NCBI RefSeq assembly: GCF_003285015.1
Contig: NZ_QMFB01000002.1
Span: forward strand, 186,001-250,000
From: Paenibacillus contaminans
Lineage (GTDB): Bacteria > Bacillota > Bacilli > Paenibacillales > NBRC-103111
Direction of reading: 5' to 3'
DNA: 64,000 nt
The notes beneath the pieces are model-generated. The model saw only the letters and a list, made by a program, of their open reading frames with translations. It ran no database searches and was not told the DNA's origin. Shown piece after piece: positions 45,333 through 57,919 of this stretch. Made by a program: the position numbers and the translations under genes. Position 1 is the first letter of the stretch. The number at the start of each line of letters is the position of its first letter.

Positions 45333-45907
45333 CGCGCATCCCCCCATTTCTCGCTAAAGTAACCTGCCAGCTTTTTGCGCGCTCTCGCCAATCGCTGCGT
45401 GAGAACCTGCTCCGTAACGTCTAATTCCTTCCCGATTTCGGCATAGCTAAGATCCATAATATAATGCAAATATATAACGATCCGGTATTCGTATTTCAGC
45501 TCCCGCAGCGCCTCGATTAACGTTTCGTTGCGGATATGGCGTTCGACCAGCTGCTCGACCCCCTCGGAATGCGGATCGGCAAAGTTATCCTCTTCATCAG
45601 TATTAACGAGTCCTACGCCGCAAATCTGACGGTATTTTTTATTTTTGCGAAGCAAATCGTATGCCGTGTTCCGGCAAAGCAGCCTGAGCCAGGCCTTCAT
45701 ATTGGAGCCGTCGCGCGTTTTCGGGCCGCTGCGGACCGCTTTCATAAACGATTCCTGAATGACATCCTCCGCTAAAGCGTGATCGTTCAATATGATGAAG
45801 AGATCCCGGTACACGAGCTCGCGAAAGGAGAAAAACAACCGGCGCTGAATCTCTACGTCAAGCCGGTGTATGTTCGATCTGAACAGCTGAAAATCGATGT
45901 CATGCAC
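45329..45907 (-). CDS. ECF-subfamily RNA polymerase sigma factor
   Basis: 192 residues. Region 2 with LILNDHALAEDVIQESFMKA and WLRLLCRNTAYDLLRKNKK, region 4 with LREL...IVIYLHYIMDLSYAEIGKELDVTEQVLTQRLARARKKL. GTG start with GGGGGG about six bases upstream. Encoded 31 bp after the amidase gene and overlapping the anti-sigma gene. Target promoters cannot be read from this window. Confidence 0.93.
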   Translation of the reverse strand: MHDIDFQLFRSNIHRLDVEIQRRLFFSFRELVYRDLFIILNDHALAEDVIQESFMKAVRSGPKTRDGSNMKAWLRLLCRNTAYDLLRKNKKYRQICGVGLVNTDEEDNFADPHSEGVEQLVERHIRNETLIEALRELKYEYRIVIYLHYIMDLSYAEIGKELDVTEQVLTQRLARARKKLAGYFSEKWGDAR

Positions 45908-45938
45908 CCGTTTCCCCCCATTCTTTCTTTAAAGTTCT

Positions 45939-47147
45939 TCATTCCGTCAAAATCCACGAATCCCCCAGCCATGTACGTACGCAAAGCCAGCCCTGCTGCC
46001 ATGAGGCAACTTTCTCAAGCGTCTGCGGCGCAAGCTCGCCAAGCGGGACGGAATCGCCCGGCACCGCGTAGAACGGGGTCTTTGCCGTTAAAGCGTGGCT
46101 CCCTTCCTCGGGTACGACTTCGCCCGCCAATGCGCGATCGAGCGGCACCCAGCGGTCTCCCAGCCATGTCCGGATATGTCCCCATCGGCCGAGCTTCTCG
46201 AAGATCCGCACCTGCTGCGGGGACAAGGAAACGTCTGTCTCTGCAAACCGCACGCCTTCCTTCGTATAAAGTCCCGTTTGAGTCAGCAGGGTCATCGTTT
46301 CATCGACAGTCTCGGGCGACAAAGCCTTGCCCTTCGCTGCCAAATACTCGACGATGCCGGCAACCATCCCTTCCGCCAGCATGTCCTGATAGGCGGGCTC
46401 GGACATTCGCTTATCTTCGTCCGGATTGGACATGAAGCCCATTTCTACAAGCACAGTCGGTATCTTCGACCAATTAAAGCCGGATAAATCGTCGCGGGAG
46501 ACAGCCCCCCTTGATCGCGCTCCCGTTTCCTTGACCATCGAATCGAGCACCGCCTTCGCGGCCTGCATGCTGTCCTCGCTGATCGAAGCGGTATACCGGC
46601 TCGAAGCCGAAGGATACAGGACGGAAATGCCGTTCGAAGCAGCCGAGCGGTCGCCGTCCGCATGAACGCGCACGAACAGGCTCGCTCCCGCATCGTTGGC
46701 AAGATCGGCCCGCTCCTTGTTGCTTATATCGACATCATGCTTTTCGCGGGTCATCAGCACCCGGTACCCGAGTCCGGCAAGCTTCTCTTTGACGAGCATC
46801 GATACTTCGAGCGTTAATATGTACTCCGGCTTTTTGGTCGCGACGCCCGTCGCTCCTCCCGCGACCTTCAGCTTTTTCTCGCTTGCGCCTGGTCCTACCG
46901 GCTCCAGCTCCGTATTGGCCTTCCGCTGATGACCGGGATCGATGGCGATAAGCGGCGCCGGCTCCTTCTGCGCCAGCGAAGGGACTGCTGCGGACAGGAG
47001 CAAGCCGATCGCCGCGATCGCCGCGACGATACGCGGCATGCTTTTGTACAAGGATAAACGGCTTCGCCGCCCGTTAAGGGCGTGCGCGTTTACCGGGAAA
47101 TCGAACAATCCCCGGAGATATACGTTCTTAGATTTTGAGAAAATCAC
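45939..47147 (-). CDS. N-acetylmuramoyl-L-alanine amidase (Amidase_3) with two SH3-like repeats
   Basis: 402 residues. Long N-terminus then hydrophobic helix PRIVAAIAAIGLLLSAAVPSLA as signal or anchor; amidase domain about 65-270 with IAIDPGHQ, the second zinc Glu region, FVRVHADG and VLVEMGFMSNPDED. Two related C-terminal beta modules (IRTWLGDRWVPL and VRTWLGDSWILTE) are likely wall-binding. It cleaves the amide between muramic acid and the stem peptide. GTG start with AGAGGTG seven bases upstream; ATG 47039 is the alternative. It may be co-transcribed with the sigma gene. Confidence 0.93.
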   Translation of the reverse strand: MIFSKSKNVYLRGLFDFPVNAHALNGRRSRLSLYKSMPRIVAAIAAIGLLLSAAVPSLAQKEPAPLIAIDPGHQRKANTELEPVGPGASEKKLKVAGGATGVATKKPEYILTLEVSMLVKEKLAGLGYRVLMTREKHDVDISNKERADLANDAGASLFVRVHADGDRSAASNGISVLYPSASSRYTASISEDSMQAAKAVLDSMVKETGARSRGAVSRDDLSGFNWSKIPTVLVEMGFMSNPDEDKRMSEPAYQDMLAEGMVAGIVEYLAAKGKALSPETVDETMTLLTQTGLYTKEGVRFAETDVSLSPQQVRIFEKLGRWGHIRTWLGDRWVPLDRALAGEVVPEEGSHALTAKTPFYAVPGDSVPLGELAPQTLEKVASWQQGWLCVRTWLGDSWILTE

Positions 47148-47572
47148 GCTGCTGCACCTCTTCTTTATCCATTGCTGTTTGATTCACTTATTTTCCCATT
47201 TTAACCTATCTACAGGATATTGGGAATGCCGCTTTATGAGCGGTATCCGACAGACACGTTCACCGGTAAATGAACGATTCCGCAAATCCCGGTTTTGTTA
47301 AAAAGCGGTATACATCTTAGCATACCATAATCGGCAGCAAAGAAACCCGCGTCTGCCGCCAAGCGCTGTTAAAGCCGAAGCGGAAACACCCCCCGGCGCT
47401 AAACGCCGGAGGGCTGGAGAATAAAGGTATGCGATTCGACTCCGCCTGCCGCCTAGCTCAAGCAACGCAGCACGCGGCAAAACAAGCGCACTGCGGGGTA
47501 ATGGATCGATTCCTCATCCTTAGCAGTATATAAACCAATAGTTCCGCCTCCGCACGCGTCGAAAGCTCTCCA
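47148..47572. other. Non-coding spacer
   Basis: No gene. Contains the amidase upstream region and a hairpin CCGGCG-CTAAA-CGCCGG near 47393-47411 that lacks a U-tract, downstream of the sulfatase gene. Confidence 0.5.
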
Positions 47573-48976
47573 CTAATCAAGCATAAAAGGATCGCCGATA
47601 CGTTCCAGCCAATGCCGGAGCTCCCCCTCCAGCTTCCCTGCCGCCGCATCGGCCGGCAAATCATCGATCCGTTTCGGCGACAGCTGATAAGGATCGGCCA
47701 TGTTATCGTAAAGCAGCCGTTCCGTCGCGCTCGATCCGAAGGGTCTTTTGACCACATACGTATGTTGCGCGGTTCTGACTCCGCGCCATCCGAACGCGTT
47801 GATATTCCGCCCGGATTCAGCCGCTTCTCGATGCTCGGACAGCGCACCGGGGTAATGACAAATAAAAGCTGACGAAGGGTTGGCCCGCCTTGGCGGCTCA
47901 AGCACTCCTTCCCGCATGACCGCCGACAAATCGGTGCCCTGCACGCGATCCGGCACGGGCAAATCCGCGAGTCCGAGCAGCGTCGGCACCAGATCGACGC
48001 TGTTAAACATCGTGCCGTCACGGCCGCTCTTTACCTTGCCGGGCCAGCGGAACATGCAAGGCACGACGATCGCTTCCTCGTACCAAATGTTCTTATGCTC
48101 CGTCCAGTCATGCGCGCCCATCAGCTCTCCGTGATCGGATGTCAGTACTACGATCGTATCGTCCTCGATGCCTTCTTCCCGCAGCAGGCCGAGCAGTCTG
48201 CCGAACTGTTCGTCCATCCCGGTAACGGCGGCATAATAATCGCGGAGATGCTCGACCGCCTGCCTTTTCGCTTCTCCCTCCAGGACATTAGGCCGGAATT
48301 CAAGCTCCATGTCCGCATACATCGCCTTGTAGCGGTCAGGCACTTCGCCGAACGGCTGGTGTGGCGGATTCCACGAGACGAACAAGGCGAAAGGCTTCTC
48401 CTTGTCCCGGTTACGGATAAACGATGCGGCGACATCCGTTTCGTGCTGCAGCGACCATTCGTCGACCTCGATCATTTCCGGGGTATCCTTCCAATAGTGC
48501 GGCGCCAAATGACGATCGTACGCGTTGTAGGCATACCAGAAATCGAAGCCGTACCGCTTTTCGCCGGGCGGCGTATAGGCGTCCCAATGCCTCGCTCCGG
48601 AAGCGGGCTCGGGCTCGCGGTTTTGCTCGGGAAGATCGAGATGCCATTTGCCGATATACCCCGTCGCATATCCGGCATCCTTGAGCATATTGCCGATCGT
48701 TTTCTCATCCGCATTCAAGGCGATATCGAGACCGAGCTTGCAGTTTGTCGTCACACCGGTCGATAGCGGATACCGACCGGTCAGCATCGACGAGCGGTTC
48801 GGCGAGCATAAGGGAAAGCAACTGATCGCGTTGTCCAGAAACATGCTTTCCTTGGCAAAACGATCGATATTCGGCGTCATCACAGGATCCTCGCCGAGAA
48901 AGCCGACCGCCTGCTTGCGCCATTGGTCGGGAAAAACAAATAAAATATTCGGTTTTCGGTCAGTCATGCGGTTCAT
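47573..48976 (-). CDS. Sulfatase family protein (type I, formylglycine type)
   Basis: 467 residues, no signal peptide, probably cytoplasmic. NILFVFPDQWR at the N-terminus gives the metal ligands, CSPNRSSMLTG has Cys57 that would become formylglycine (CxPSR with Asn for Ser), GYIGKWHLD and VLTSDHGELMGAHDW complete the site. Activity needs a formylglycine-generating or anSME-type enzyme, not seen here. The start has GAGG at a long distance; an ATG at 48967 is possible. Not next to a sugar importer; substrate unknown. Confidence 0.9.
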   Translation of the reverse strand: MNRMTDRKPNILFVFPDQWRKQAVGFLGEDPVMTPNIDRFAKESMFLDNAISCFPLCSPNRSSMLTGRYPLSTGVTTNCKLGLDIALNADEKTIGNMLKDAGYATGYIGKWHLDLPEQNREPEPASGARHWDAYTPPGEKRYGFDFWYAYNAYDRHLAPHYWKDTPEMIEVDEWSLQHETDVAASFIRNRDKEKPFALFVSWNPPHQPFGEVPDRYKAMYADMELEFRPNVLEGEAKRQAVEHLRDYYAAVTGMDEQFGRLLGLLREEGIEDDTIVVLTSDHGELMGAHDWTEHKNIWYEEAIVVPCMFRWPGKVKSGRDGTMFNSVDLVPTLLGLADLPVPDRVQGTDLSAVMREGVLEPPRRANPSSAFICHYPGALSEHREAAESGRNINAFGWRGVRTAQHTYVVKRPFGSSATERLLYDNMADPYQLSPKRIDDLPADAAAGKLEGELRHWLERIGDPFMLD

Positions 48977-49694
48977 TACAGCAGCACATCCTCTATGATT
49001 TCGTTAGGTTATGAAAAGCTCAGGCCTCCCGGTTATCTATCGCAACGACACATATCTTCCGCGAGTCGGCAGGGCATAATTCGAGCTTGCGGAAATCTTC
49101 TCGGCGGTAAGGAAATGAGAAAGCTCCATATTGCGATCGAAAGCGGCCATAGCAGCCTTGAAAGCCCTTTCCGTGCCATTAAGAATAAGTGACCCATTCC
49201 CACATCGTAAATAGGCCACTTCTGCCCGAATATGCGATTTCAGTCAAAATACCGCTGCCGGAGCGGAGATGGAGCCGTTTGCGATGCCTGCCCGACTGTG
49301 CACCAAGCCGAAATGAGGTTGCGTCGGTTTCACTTACACCGAATTCCTGATTATGAAACGGAGCATTTCCTGTGAACCGCCCGTTATCGTTCATGCAAAG
49401 GGAATGACTCGAATTATAAACAAAAAAGCTTCCATTCCCACTTTAGCAGTGGTTTTGGAAGCTTATTTGTTTGCAAATTCAGCACGTTATTAGAAGCTTT
49501 GGCAGCGTGGCAAGGAAGTGGGGAATAACCTGCGGGACAGTCCCCTCCATGCCAGGCACCGGCAGTTACCGTACCACTTGATGGGAGAAGAGGGGCCATG
49601 GAACAGCCCCTCCGAATCTTTTCATTGGTACGGTTGTTCAAGTCTCCTTTCATAAGAAGACTGCATTTTCTGCAAGGTGACTTGTTTGCAAGCG
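48977..49694. other. Non-coding spacer of about 700 bp
   Basis: No credible gene. Contains the sulfatase upstream region and, at 49427-49463, the terminator of the large SLH gene. Small ORFs here lack ribosome sites. Confidence 0.6.
49427..49463 (-). terminator. Terminator of the large SLH-GDPD gene
   Basis: AAGCTTCC...CCACT / AGTGG...GGAAGCTT stem with six T on the minus strand. Confidence 0.75.
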
Positions 49695-52600
49695 TTACTC
49701 GTAGATCTTGTTCAAGATACGGTTCAGCAATACCGCGGTTTCCGCTCTTGTTGCATGTCCTAATGGATTGAGCATACTGCCGGAGCCTTCGACCAGGCCC
49801 GCTGCGATCAATCCGGATACGCTATCCTTCGCATACCCGGACACTTGAGAGCCGTCCGCATAACCCGACAGCACGCTGTCGCCGCCTTTTAACGAGAGCT
49901 TGCCCGTTTTCTCAAGCGCTCTGTGCACGATCGTGAACATATCCTGACGGGATATTTGGCTCGCCGGATGAAAACGGTTGTCGCCTTCACCTTCTATAAG
50001 GCCAAGCTTTCTGGCGATCCCGAGCGCTTCGTAATAATAATCGTCAGCATGGACATCGATGAAATTATCACTAACGTTCGCTTGCAAGCCTAATGCTCTG
50101 ACGAGAAGCGTCACGAAATCCGCTCTCGTAATATTCAAGGCCGGCCCATAGCTGTCGGCTGCGATTCCTTGAATGACATCTCTGGCCGCAAGTGCCTCAA
50201 CCGCAGGCTTCGCCCACGGATAAGCGGAGATGTCCTTGAACGTTTTGTCGACGAACGTCACGGCATACCTGCTGAAATGGTTCGTTTCAAAACGGACGGA
50301 TTTCGTTGCCGGATCGTACTTGCCGCTAGGTACAGCGGTCGCCTTGCCCGCAGCATCGATGTACCATACGACGATGCCGCTTGGTTTGTTCATTTCCTCG
50401 TCGCTCGGCGTATAAGGAAGCGATACAAACACAGACGATTCCGCGTGGCTCCACGGACGAATTTGACCGTTCTCCATCACGTGCAGCTCGATGACCGGCC
50501 GGTTTCCGATTTGCTGCTGACGTTCCGGAGACAAGAGCGCTGTATCGACTTTGCTGATAACGAGCGTGATGGTTGCTCCCGGCTTGGCGCCGCCATCGTT
50601 CAGAAAATCGGACGGCAGCGTTACGACGCCGTGCTCGGTCACAATTTCGATTTGATGCTTAACGCTTGTATCGGTGAGTGCGGCTGTCGGCAGCGTAACC
50701 TCGATATTTTTCGCTCCGTCGCTGCCTTTGACTTCGACATGAACCTTTTTGACGCCGTCATCGCCGTCTTTGGCTTCTTTCAGCGCTGCTGCGAAATGTT
50801 CCGCGCCGATTTCCGCAATTGCAGTCGATGCCGCTGCATCCGGCTTCGCGTCGACGCTAATCTCGCCGTTTGCAGGAGTTGGCGACGGCGTCGGTGATGA
50901 CGTCGGTGTTGGTGTCGGTGTTGGTGTCGGCGTCGATGGTGATGTCGGTGTCGGTTCCGGCTTTGTCGTCGGTGATGACGTCGGTGTCGACGTCGGCGTT
51001 GTCGTCGGCGTCGGTTCCGGCGTTGTCGTCGGTGTCGGTGTCGGTTCCGGCGTTGTCGTCGGTGTCGGCGTCGGTTCCGGCGTTGTCGTCGATGTCGGCG
51101 TCGGTTCCGGCGTTGTCGTCGGTGTCGGTGTCGGTTCCGGCGTTGTCGTCGGCGTCGGCGTCGGTTCCGGCGTTGTCGTCGGTGTCGACGTTGTCGTCGG
51201 TGTCGGCGTCGGTGTCGGCGTCGAACCCGTTACCGTAATGACGCTGTCCGCATAAATGTTTTCGAGCACGCTTGTTGCCCGAATGACAGCCGTCCCTTCG
51301 TTATGTGCCGTTACCAAGCCATCCGCTGCGACGCTGACTACTTGATCCGCTGTCGAGCTGTATACCGACCAGGTTACGCTCTTATCGTTCGCTTGCTCAG
51401 GCAATACCGTCGCTTTCAAAGCCAAGGTCTCGCCCACCTTGATACTTGCCGTTTTCGGTTCGATTTCGACCGATTCCGGCTGCGAACCGCTCTTTACTTC
51501 GATCGCTACGGGCTGTGTGTAAATATCGTAAACCGGCGAATTGCCCGCCGTGTTCGTATAACGAAGCGTTACGTAGGCGGTGCCGTTTGCTTTGGCCGTC
51601 ACGGTGCCTCCGTTAACCTCGATCATCTCGTGACCGCTTAATACGACGACTTCCGGCGTTACGCTCGAAGTTGTACCGCCATACGTGCGCACATCCGCCT
51701 TCAGCTCGGCCTGCGCGCCTACCGTCAGCTCGACTTTTTGCTGAGACGGACGAATCCGGTCGGCCCAGTCGGAGGACCAATGGCTGTAATCGGTAGTCAA
51801 GCCGTAAACGCCCATCGCAAAAGCGTTCTTATACTCGTTGATATCCCGGTAAGTCCACGGCCAAATCGTAATGCCGCGATGCTTGGACGCTTCGAGAAAC
51901 TTTTTGCCGAAGCCCGGATAGCTCGTATTAAATGTCGTGTTCAACGGCTGAATGGCATCGAGAACACGGTAGAGCGAACGGGAAATGTCGACGTCGTTCG
52001 CTTGTCCGCCGGTCAGGAGGCCTTGCGACATGCCCGGCATTTTCTCGTTCACGCGCTTGATTTGATCGCCGATAAACGAAATCATGACAACCTGGTCTTC
52101 CACATCGTATTGCTTGATCAAAGCGATCATCGGATCGATGACTTTCGGATTGTAAGTCTTGATTTCAATAAAATGAAGCAGGTCTTTTCCTTTGAATTCC
52201 TGGAAATACTCTTCCAGCGTTGGAATGCGGGCATTAGGATACTCATTCGGAAACTGCTTGTTCGCAAGCAGCTGCTTCAATTCCGCGAGCGTGTAGTCTT
52301 CGATGTTGCCCGTGCCGTTCGTCGTCCGGTCCAGCGTCGTATCGTGCATAATGACGACTTGATCGTCCTTCGTTATATAAATGTCGTTCTCTACGATGTC
52401 CGCGCCCTTCTCGTAAGCGAGCACGGCGCTTTCAAGCGTATTTTCCGGAGCCAGCCCAGGGATGCCGCGATGCCCGATAACCCATGGCTTGCGTACGAGC
52501 GTCGTGTTTTTGTTATACATTCCTAGCGCGTCGAACAGCGTTTCCGGAGCAAGAGTAACGATGCCGTTTACGCCCGACGTAATCAGCTTATGATGCGAAA

Positions 52601-55600
52601 CTGCATTCGGCAGCGATGCCTCACCCGTTTGTTTGGCCCAGACAGTAATGAGTCTTTCCTGCAAATACTCCACATTGTCTTGGGAAGCCGCTTGCTCGGG
52701 CATAAGCGCGATTTTCGCCAGATTGGCGTTTGTCGTTCTCCGGATATCCATCAGCTGCTCATGCGTTAAATTCGCGGCGGCCTGCGGGAAGTCGATGATA
52801 CCGCGAATGATCGGATAGGCGGTACGCGCCTGTTTAACGAGCGCCGGTTGATCGGAGACGATGAACGCGTCGGCGATCCCTTCCGTTTTTAAATAGTCGA
52901 CCAGCTTCGTTACCGTAGCGGAATCGTACACATAAAAAGCGGGAATCGTTTTACCGTCAAGCTTCTGCAAAGCGTCCTTAAGCGGGCTCAAAACCTCGCT
53001 CCGGTTTACGCCCGTTACCTGCAAGCTTTCGTTCACATGCAAAATAACGGTGGCCGGAAGCTTGTCCGGATTCATCGGAAGGCTTTGCGCAGCGCTTTCG
53101 ACCGCTCCTACTATGCTCGGCGCCAGCGAGATTTGCGTGCTCGGCTCCATAACGTTCGCAAAATTGCTGTCCGGCAGCTTCGGCAATGCTTCCGTCTGTA
53201 AAGTCACTTTTATGCGGGCCACTTTCATCAAGCTGCCGTTCGCCTGCAGACCGATACCGCCCTTCGCATAGGCATGCGCCATGCCGGTATTCACGATCAG
53301 CTCGTCGTTGATGAATTGCTGAACGCGCTCGCCATGCGCCTTAATCGTATACCGGTAAAATTTATCCGCCTGAATCGCTTCCTTATACGACTTGGCTTCC
53401 ATAACATTCCAGCCGTTTGCCGGCGTCCGTTCGGCGAATTCCACGCCGTTCGAAGCCGTGGCATTTTGCCTGACAGCCATTTGATAATAAGGATAGTTGT
53501 CATTCTGCACGCGGTACATAACCGAATGCCAGCGGCTCGAATCATTCGCCTTCGCATGCGTCGCTTCTGCTTCGATCTTATAGTTGCCGAATACCTTCAG
53601 CTCGTCCGGCAGCAGAACGCGCACCGCCGATCCCGGGACGGTCGCGTCGACCTCGAAAACGCCGTTCTTGACGCCGGCAGCCGTACCGTTCGGCTGCTCG
53701 ATGATCTTCCAGCCTTCCGGCAAAGTCCCATCCGCCATATTGGCAAAATCGCTCTCGTACAGCACATATTCGCTTTCCGCAGCCGGCTTCGCCGCCACGA
53801 GCAAATCTACGGCAGCCGTACCGATCGTCGCGCGCACCTTGTGCAAGCCTTTTTGCTTGGCGTTCAACGTCCCGCCATTAATGACGAGGTTGCTGCCGGC
53901 AGCGGTCCAGGTAAGCTCGCCGCCTTTTACCGTTCCGGTCGTAAAATCGTTGAAGTCGGCTTGGAATTCGATCGCGTTCAAATCGCCCCCTTGATCGACG
54001 TTCGCGAGCAAATAGCCGGTATCATGACGAAGCGATGTCACTTGTTTGCCGTTCAACGACGGCGTTACTTTTATTTGACGCTTGACCATGGCGTTGTCGA
54101 ATACGGCCGTCACTTCCGCCGTCCCTGCTTTTAAAGGAACAAGCTGATTGTTCACAACCCGGACAATCTCCGAATCGGACGAATACCACTTGATCCGGTC
54201 CGCAGGAACCGCTTCCTTCACGCCATCGGAGAAAAGCACTTCGTTCGCCGCGGAAATCGGACCTGTCAGCGCCTCAACTTCAGCAGGAAGCGTTAGATCC
54301 ATGCTTTCTACACGCACCCGCGTCACCTTCAGATTTTTGACCGATACTTTGCTTTGATCCGCTTGGAAGCCGACCTTGCCTCTCTCGAGCAAGAGACTGC
54401 TCATCCATTTATCGGTCAGCAGATCGTACGTCGAACTATTCGCTTCTTTAATATAAAGCTTGACGTTCTGATCGAACGCCCGCACCTTGAACGAATAATC
54501 CTTGTTCAAATCCAAAGCTTTTCCCCAGCTGCCGCTAACCGGTACGTTCCAGCCATTGTCCGCATTCCGGAAAGCGATCTCGTACGTGCCGTTTTGCCTC
54601 ATCGCCATTTGGTTGTACGGATGCAAGCCGGCGGATGGAGCACGGAACATAAGAGATGCCCAACGTCCTGTATTCAGCGCCCCTTGGAACTGCAGATCCG
54701 CTTCCACGGTGTAGTTGTCCCACTGCACGGGAGCGAAAATACGCGCTTGCTTGCCGGATGCATTGCCGTCGAATACGAGGCGGCCGTCGCCGTACACGTC
54801 ATTCACCACTCCGAAAGGACTGCTGCCGGCGTTCACGTTCGAAATCCACCCGGACGGAATTTGCCCATTCGCATAACCGTCGAAGTTTTCTTCCAGCAAA
54901 ACGTCGCTTACAGAGCTCGACACCGGATTCGATCCATCCAGCTTGACGACGCCGAAGCCGTACGTATCGTTCCAGAACGATTGCCTTTCATAAGCGCTCC
55001 ACGCTTTGCCCGGCTTCACAATTTTCCCTTCGCCGTCCGGAAAGCTCGAACCGACCGTCATTTCCATCCCGAGCTGCTTCATCAGCTGCGGGTCGAAATC
55101 GAGGAATGTCCACGGAATGGCCGTTTCTAGATTCCAGCCTTTATCGGTTTTGCTGATTGCCCGCAAAATTTGCTTCTCGTCACGGTCCTTGTTCGTAGTC
55201 GCCGCGCCGAAGCTGAAATACGGCGTACTCGTACCCGGCTTGTACACGAAGCCGAGCTGCACGTCCTTGCCTTGATAGGGGGTAGATTGGTGAAGCTGCG
55301 GATCCAGGAAAATCGTCACGTTGGGATGATCCCAGTAGTAATCGCCATCCGTATTCGTCGGATCCTTGTCGACGTTCGGGCTGTCGGACAAATTCGGATC
55401 TTCGGTCGCTACGCCGATATATAAATACTTGCTGTCCCACACCATGCCGAACTTGGAGCTTAACGAGTCGGCGCCTTCCGCGCTCAAAACGGTCTGAAGG
55501 CTCTCGTTCAACGCCCATACGGACTCGTCCAGCTTGCCGTCGATGATCGGCTCGGACAACGTCTGGCGGATCGGCAGCTCCTTTCGCGCTTCCGCAGCCT

Positions 55601-55685
55601 CCGCTTTATCCGCCAATGCCGGAAACAAGCCTGCCAGCATAGCGGCAGCAAGCAATGATGACAATGTTTTTTTACCGCGTTTCAT
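49695..55685 (-). CDS. SLH-anchored multidomain glycerophosphodiester phosphodiesterase
   Basis: 1996 residues. Signal peptide, CBM9-like domain (35-250, [15 protein letters not shown]), two related jelly-roll modules (about 262-455 and 640-830), Ig-like modules, a region 833-1060 resembling a decayed GDPD barrel, an intact GDPD domain about 1065-1307 ([40 protein letters not shown]), a Big_2 Ig domain, a Pro/Thr linker 1484-1600, then a cassette plus three SLH repeats (1820-1996) homologous to those of the protein at 22-1782. Secreted and wall-anchored; likely hydrolyses glycerophosphodiesters or teichoic-acid-type polymers. GAGGA precedes the ATG. Confidence 0.93.
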   Translation of the reverse strand: MKRGKKTLSSLLAAAMLAGLFPALADKAEAAEARKELPIRQTLSEPIIDGKLDESVWALNESLQTVLSAEGADSLSSKFGMVWDSKYLYIGVATEDPNLSDSPNVDKDPTNTDGDYYWDHPNVTIFLDPQLHQSTPYQGKDVQLGFVYKPGTSTPYFSFGAATTNKDRDEKQILRAISKTDKGWNLETAIPWTFLDFDPQLMKQLGMEMTVGSSFPDGEGKIVKPGKAWSAYERQSFWNDTYGFGVVKLDGSNPVSSSVSDVLLEENFDGYANGQIPSGWISNVNAGSSPFGVVNDVYGDGRLVFDGNASGKQARIFAPVQWDNYTVEADLQFQGALNTGRWASLMFRAPSAGLHPYNQMAMRQNGTYEIAFRNADNGWNVPVSGSWGKALDLNKDYSFKVRAFDQNVKLYIKEANSSTYDLLTDKWMSSLLLERGKVGFQADQSKVSVKNLKVTRVRVESMDLTLPAEVEALTGPISAANEVLFSDGVKEAVPADRIKWYSSDSEIVRVVNNQLVPLKAGTAEVTAVFDNAMVKRQIKVTPSLNGKQVTSLRHDTGYLLANVDQGGDLNAIEFQADFNDFTTGTVKGGELTWTAAGSNLVINGGTLNAKQKGLHKVRATIGTAAVDLLVAAKPAAESEYVLYESDFANMADGTLPEGWKIIEQPNGTAAGVKNGVFEVDATVPGSAVRVLLPDELKVFGNYKIEAEATHAKANDSSRWHSVMYRVQNDNYPYYQMAVRQNATASNGVEFAERTPANGWNVMEAKSYKEAIQADKFYRYTIKAHGERVQQFINDELIVNTGMAHAYAKGGIGLQANGSLMKVARIKVTLQTEALPKLPDSNFANVMEPSTQISLAPSIVGAVESAAQSLPMNPDKLPATVILHVNESLQVTGVNRSEVLSPLKDALQKLDGKTIPAFYVYDSATVTKLVDYLKTEGIADAFIVSDQPALVKQARTAYPIIRGIIDFPQAAANLTHEQLMDIRRTTNANLAKIALMPEQAASQDNVEYLQERLITVWAKQTGEASLPNAVSHHKLITSGVNGIVTLAPETLFDALGMYNKNTTLVRKPWVIGHRGIPGLAPENTLESAVLAYEKGADIVENDIYITKDDQVVIMHDTTLDRTTNGTGNIEDYTLAELKQLLANKQFPNEYPNARIPTLEEYFQEFKGKDLLHFIEIKTYNPKVIDPMIALIKQYDVEDQVVMISFIGDQIKRVNEKMPGMSQGLLTGGQANDVDISRSLYRVLDAIQPLNTTFNTSYPGFGKKFLEASKHRGITIWPWTYRDINEYKNAFAMGVYGLTTDYSHWSSDWADRIRPSQQKVELTVGAQAELKADVRTYGGTTSSVTPEVVVLSGHEMIEVNGGTVTAKANGTAYVTLRYTNTAGNSPVYDIYTQPVAIEVKSGSQPESVEIEPKTASIKVGETLALKATVLPEQANDKSVTWSVYSSTADQVVSVAADGLVTAHNEGTAVIRATSVLENIYADSVITVTGSTPTPTPTPTTTSTPTTTPEPTPTPTTTPEPTPTPTTTPEPTPTSTTTPEPTPTPTTTPEPTPTPTTTPEPTPTTTPTSTPTSSPTTKPEPTPTSPSTPTPTPTPTPTSSPTPSPTPANGEISVDAKPDAAASTAIAEIGAEHFAAALKEAKDGDDGVKKVHVEVKGSDGAKNIEVTLPTAALTDTSVKHQIEIVTEHGVVTLPSDFLNDGGAKPGATITLVISKVDTALLSPERQQQIGNRPVIELHVMENGQIRPWSHAESSVFVSLPYTPSDEEMNKPSGIVVWYIDAAGKATAVPSGKYDPATKSVRFETNHFSRYAVTFVDKTFKDISAYPWAKPAVEALAARDVIQGIAADSYGPALNITRADFVTLLVRALGLQANVSDNFIDVHADDYYYEALGIARKLGLIEGEGDNRFHPASQISRQDMFTIVHRALEKTGKLSLKGGDSVLSGYADGSQVSGYAKDSVSGLIAAGLVEGSGSMLNPLGHATRAETAVLLNRILNKIYE
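51010..51189 (-). repeat. Six 30-bp tandem repeats encoding a Pro/Thr/Glu linker
   Basis: GTCGGTTCCGGCGTTGTCGT recurs at 51010, 51040, 51070, 51100, 51130 and 51160, each unit encoding ten residues ([10 protein letters not shown]). Flanked by shorter T-P repeats. Replication slippage here would change the distance between the enzyme and its wall anchor. Confidence 0.93.
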
Positions 55686-57440
<1,755 letters not shown>

Positions 57441-57585
57441 TCATAACGGCATTCTTCGTACTCATCCCTCTTTATATCCGGACAATTCGTCCACAACAAC
57501 TAGCCGATATAGCGTGTAAGGCTCGCTTTGCACGCTGTCTCAGCTAAACCCCTTGCAGTTTGATCCTGCGGGCCCATAACGAAAC

Positions 57586-57638
57586 AAATACCGCTTTAGA
57601 GACAGGATTTACGAATCCCGAATCGAAAGCGGTATTTT
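57586..57638 (+). terminator. gdhA terminator
   Basis: AAATACCGCTTT / AAAGCGGTATTT stem with T tract, about 150 bp after the stop. Confidence 0.8.
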
Positions 57639-57712
57639 TATGCAAACTAAAGATATTCTTTTTGCCGAACGAATGCTAAATCTTTGATGGTCCGCAGTTA
57701 TGCCGCACCGAT

Positions 57713-57748
57713 GCAAAAAAAAGAGAGCCTGCCAACGGGGCAAGCTCT
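57713..57748 (-). terminator. Terminator of the second sugar operon
   Basis: AGAGCTTGCC-CCGTT-GGCAGGCTCT hairpin followed by eight T on the minus strand, about 170 bp after the GH36 gene. Confidence 0.82.
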
Positions 57749-57919
57749 GCAAAATATATATCATTAAAAGGGGGTCTTGGTTATTATATTACCTGGGCGA
57801 TGTTATGGGAACATCACAGAAATATTTCATTTATGTTACAAATTTCGAGCGGAATGACAATTTACGATTTATTTCCCCCTGCATGCAGCAGCCAGGCTCG
57901 CTTCCCGTGGAAGGCTGCT

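Larger units (their letters stand above)
57441..57919. other. Non-coding spacer between gdhA and the GH36 operon
   Basis: About 480 bp with two converging terminators and no credible gene. Confidence 0.6.

Noticed and set aside
49414..49653. 79-codon ORF upstream of the SLH terminator
   Set aside because: Overlaps the terminator and shows no domain or ribosome site.
50749..51255. Plus-strand ORF of Val-Gly repeats
   Set aside because: Reverse reading of the Pro/Thr linker repeats of the SLH-GDPD gene.
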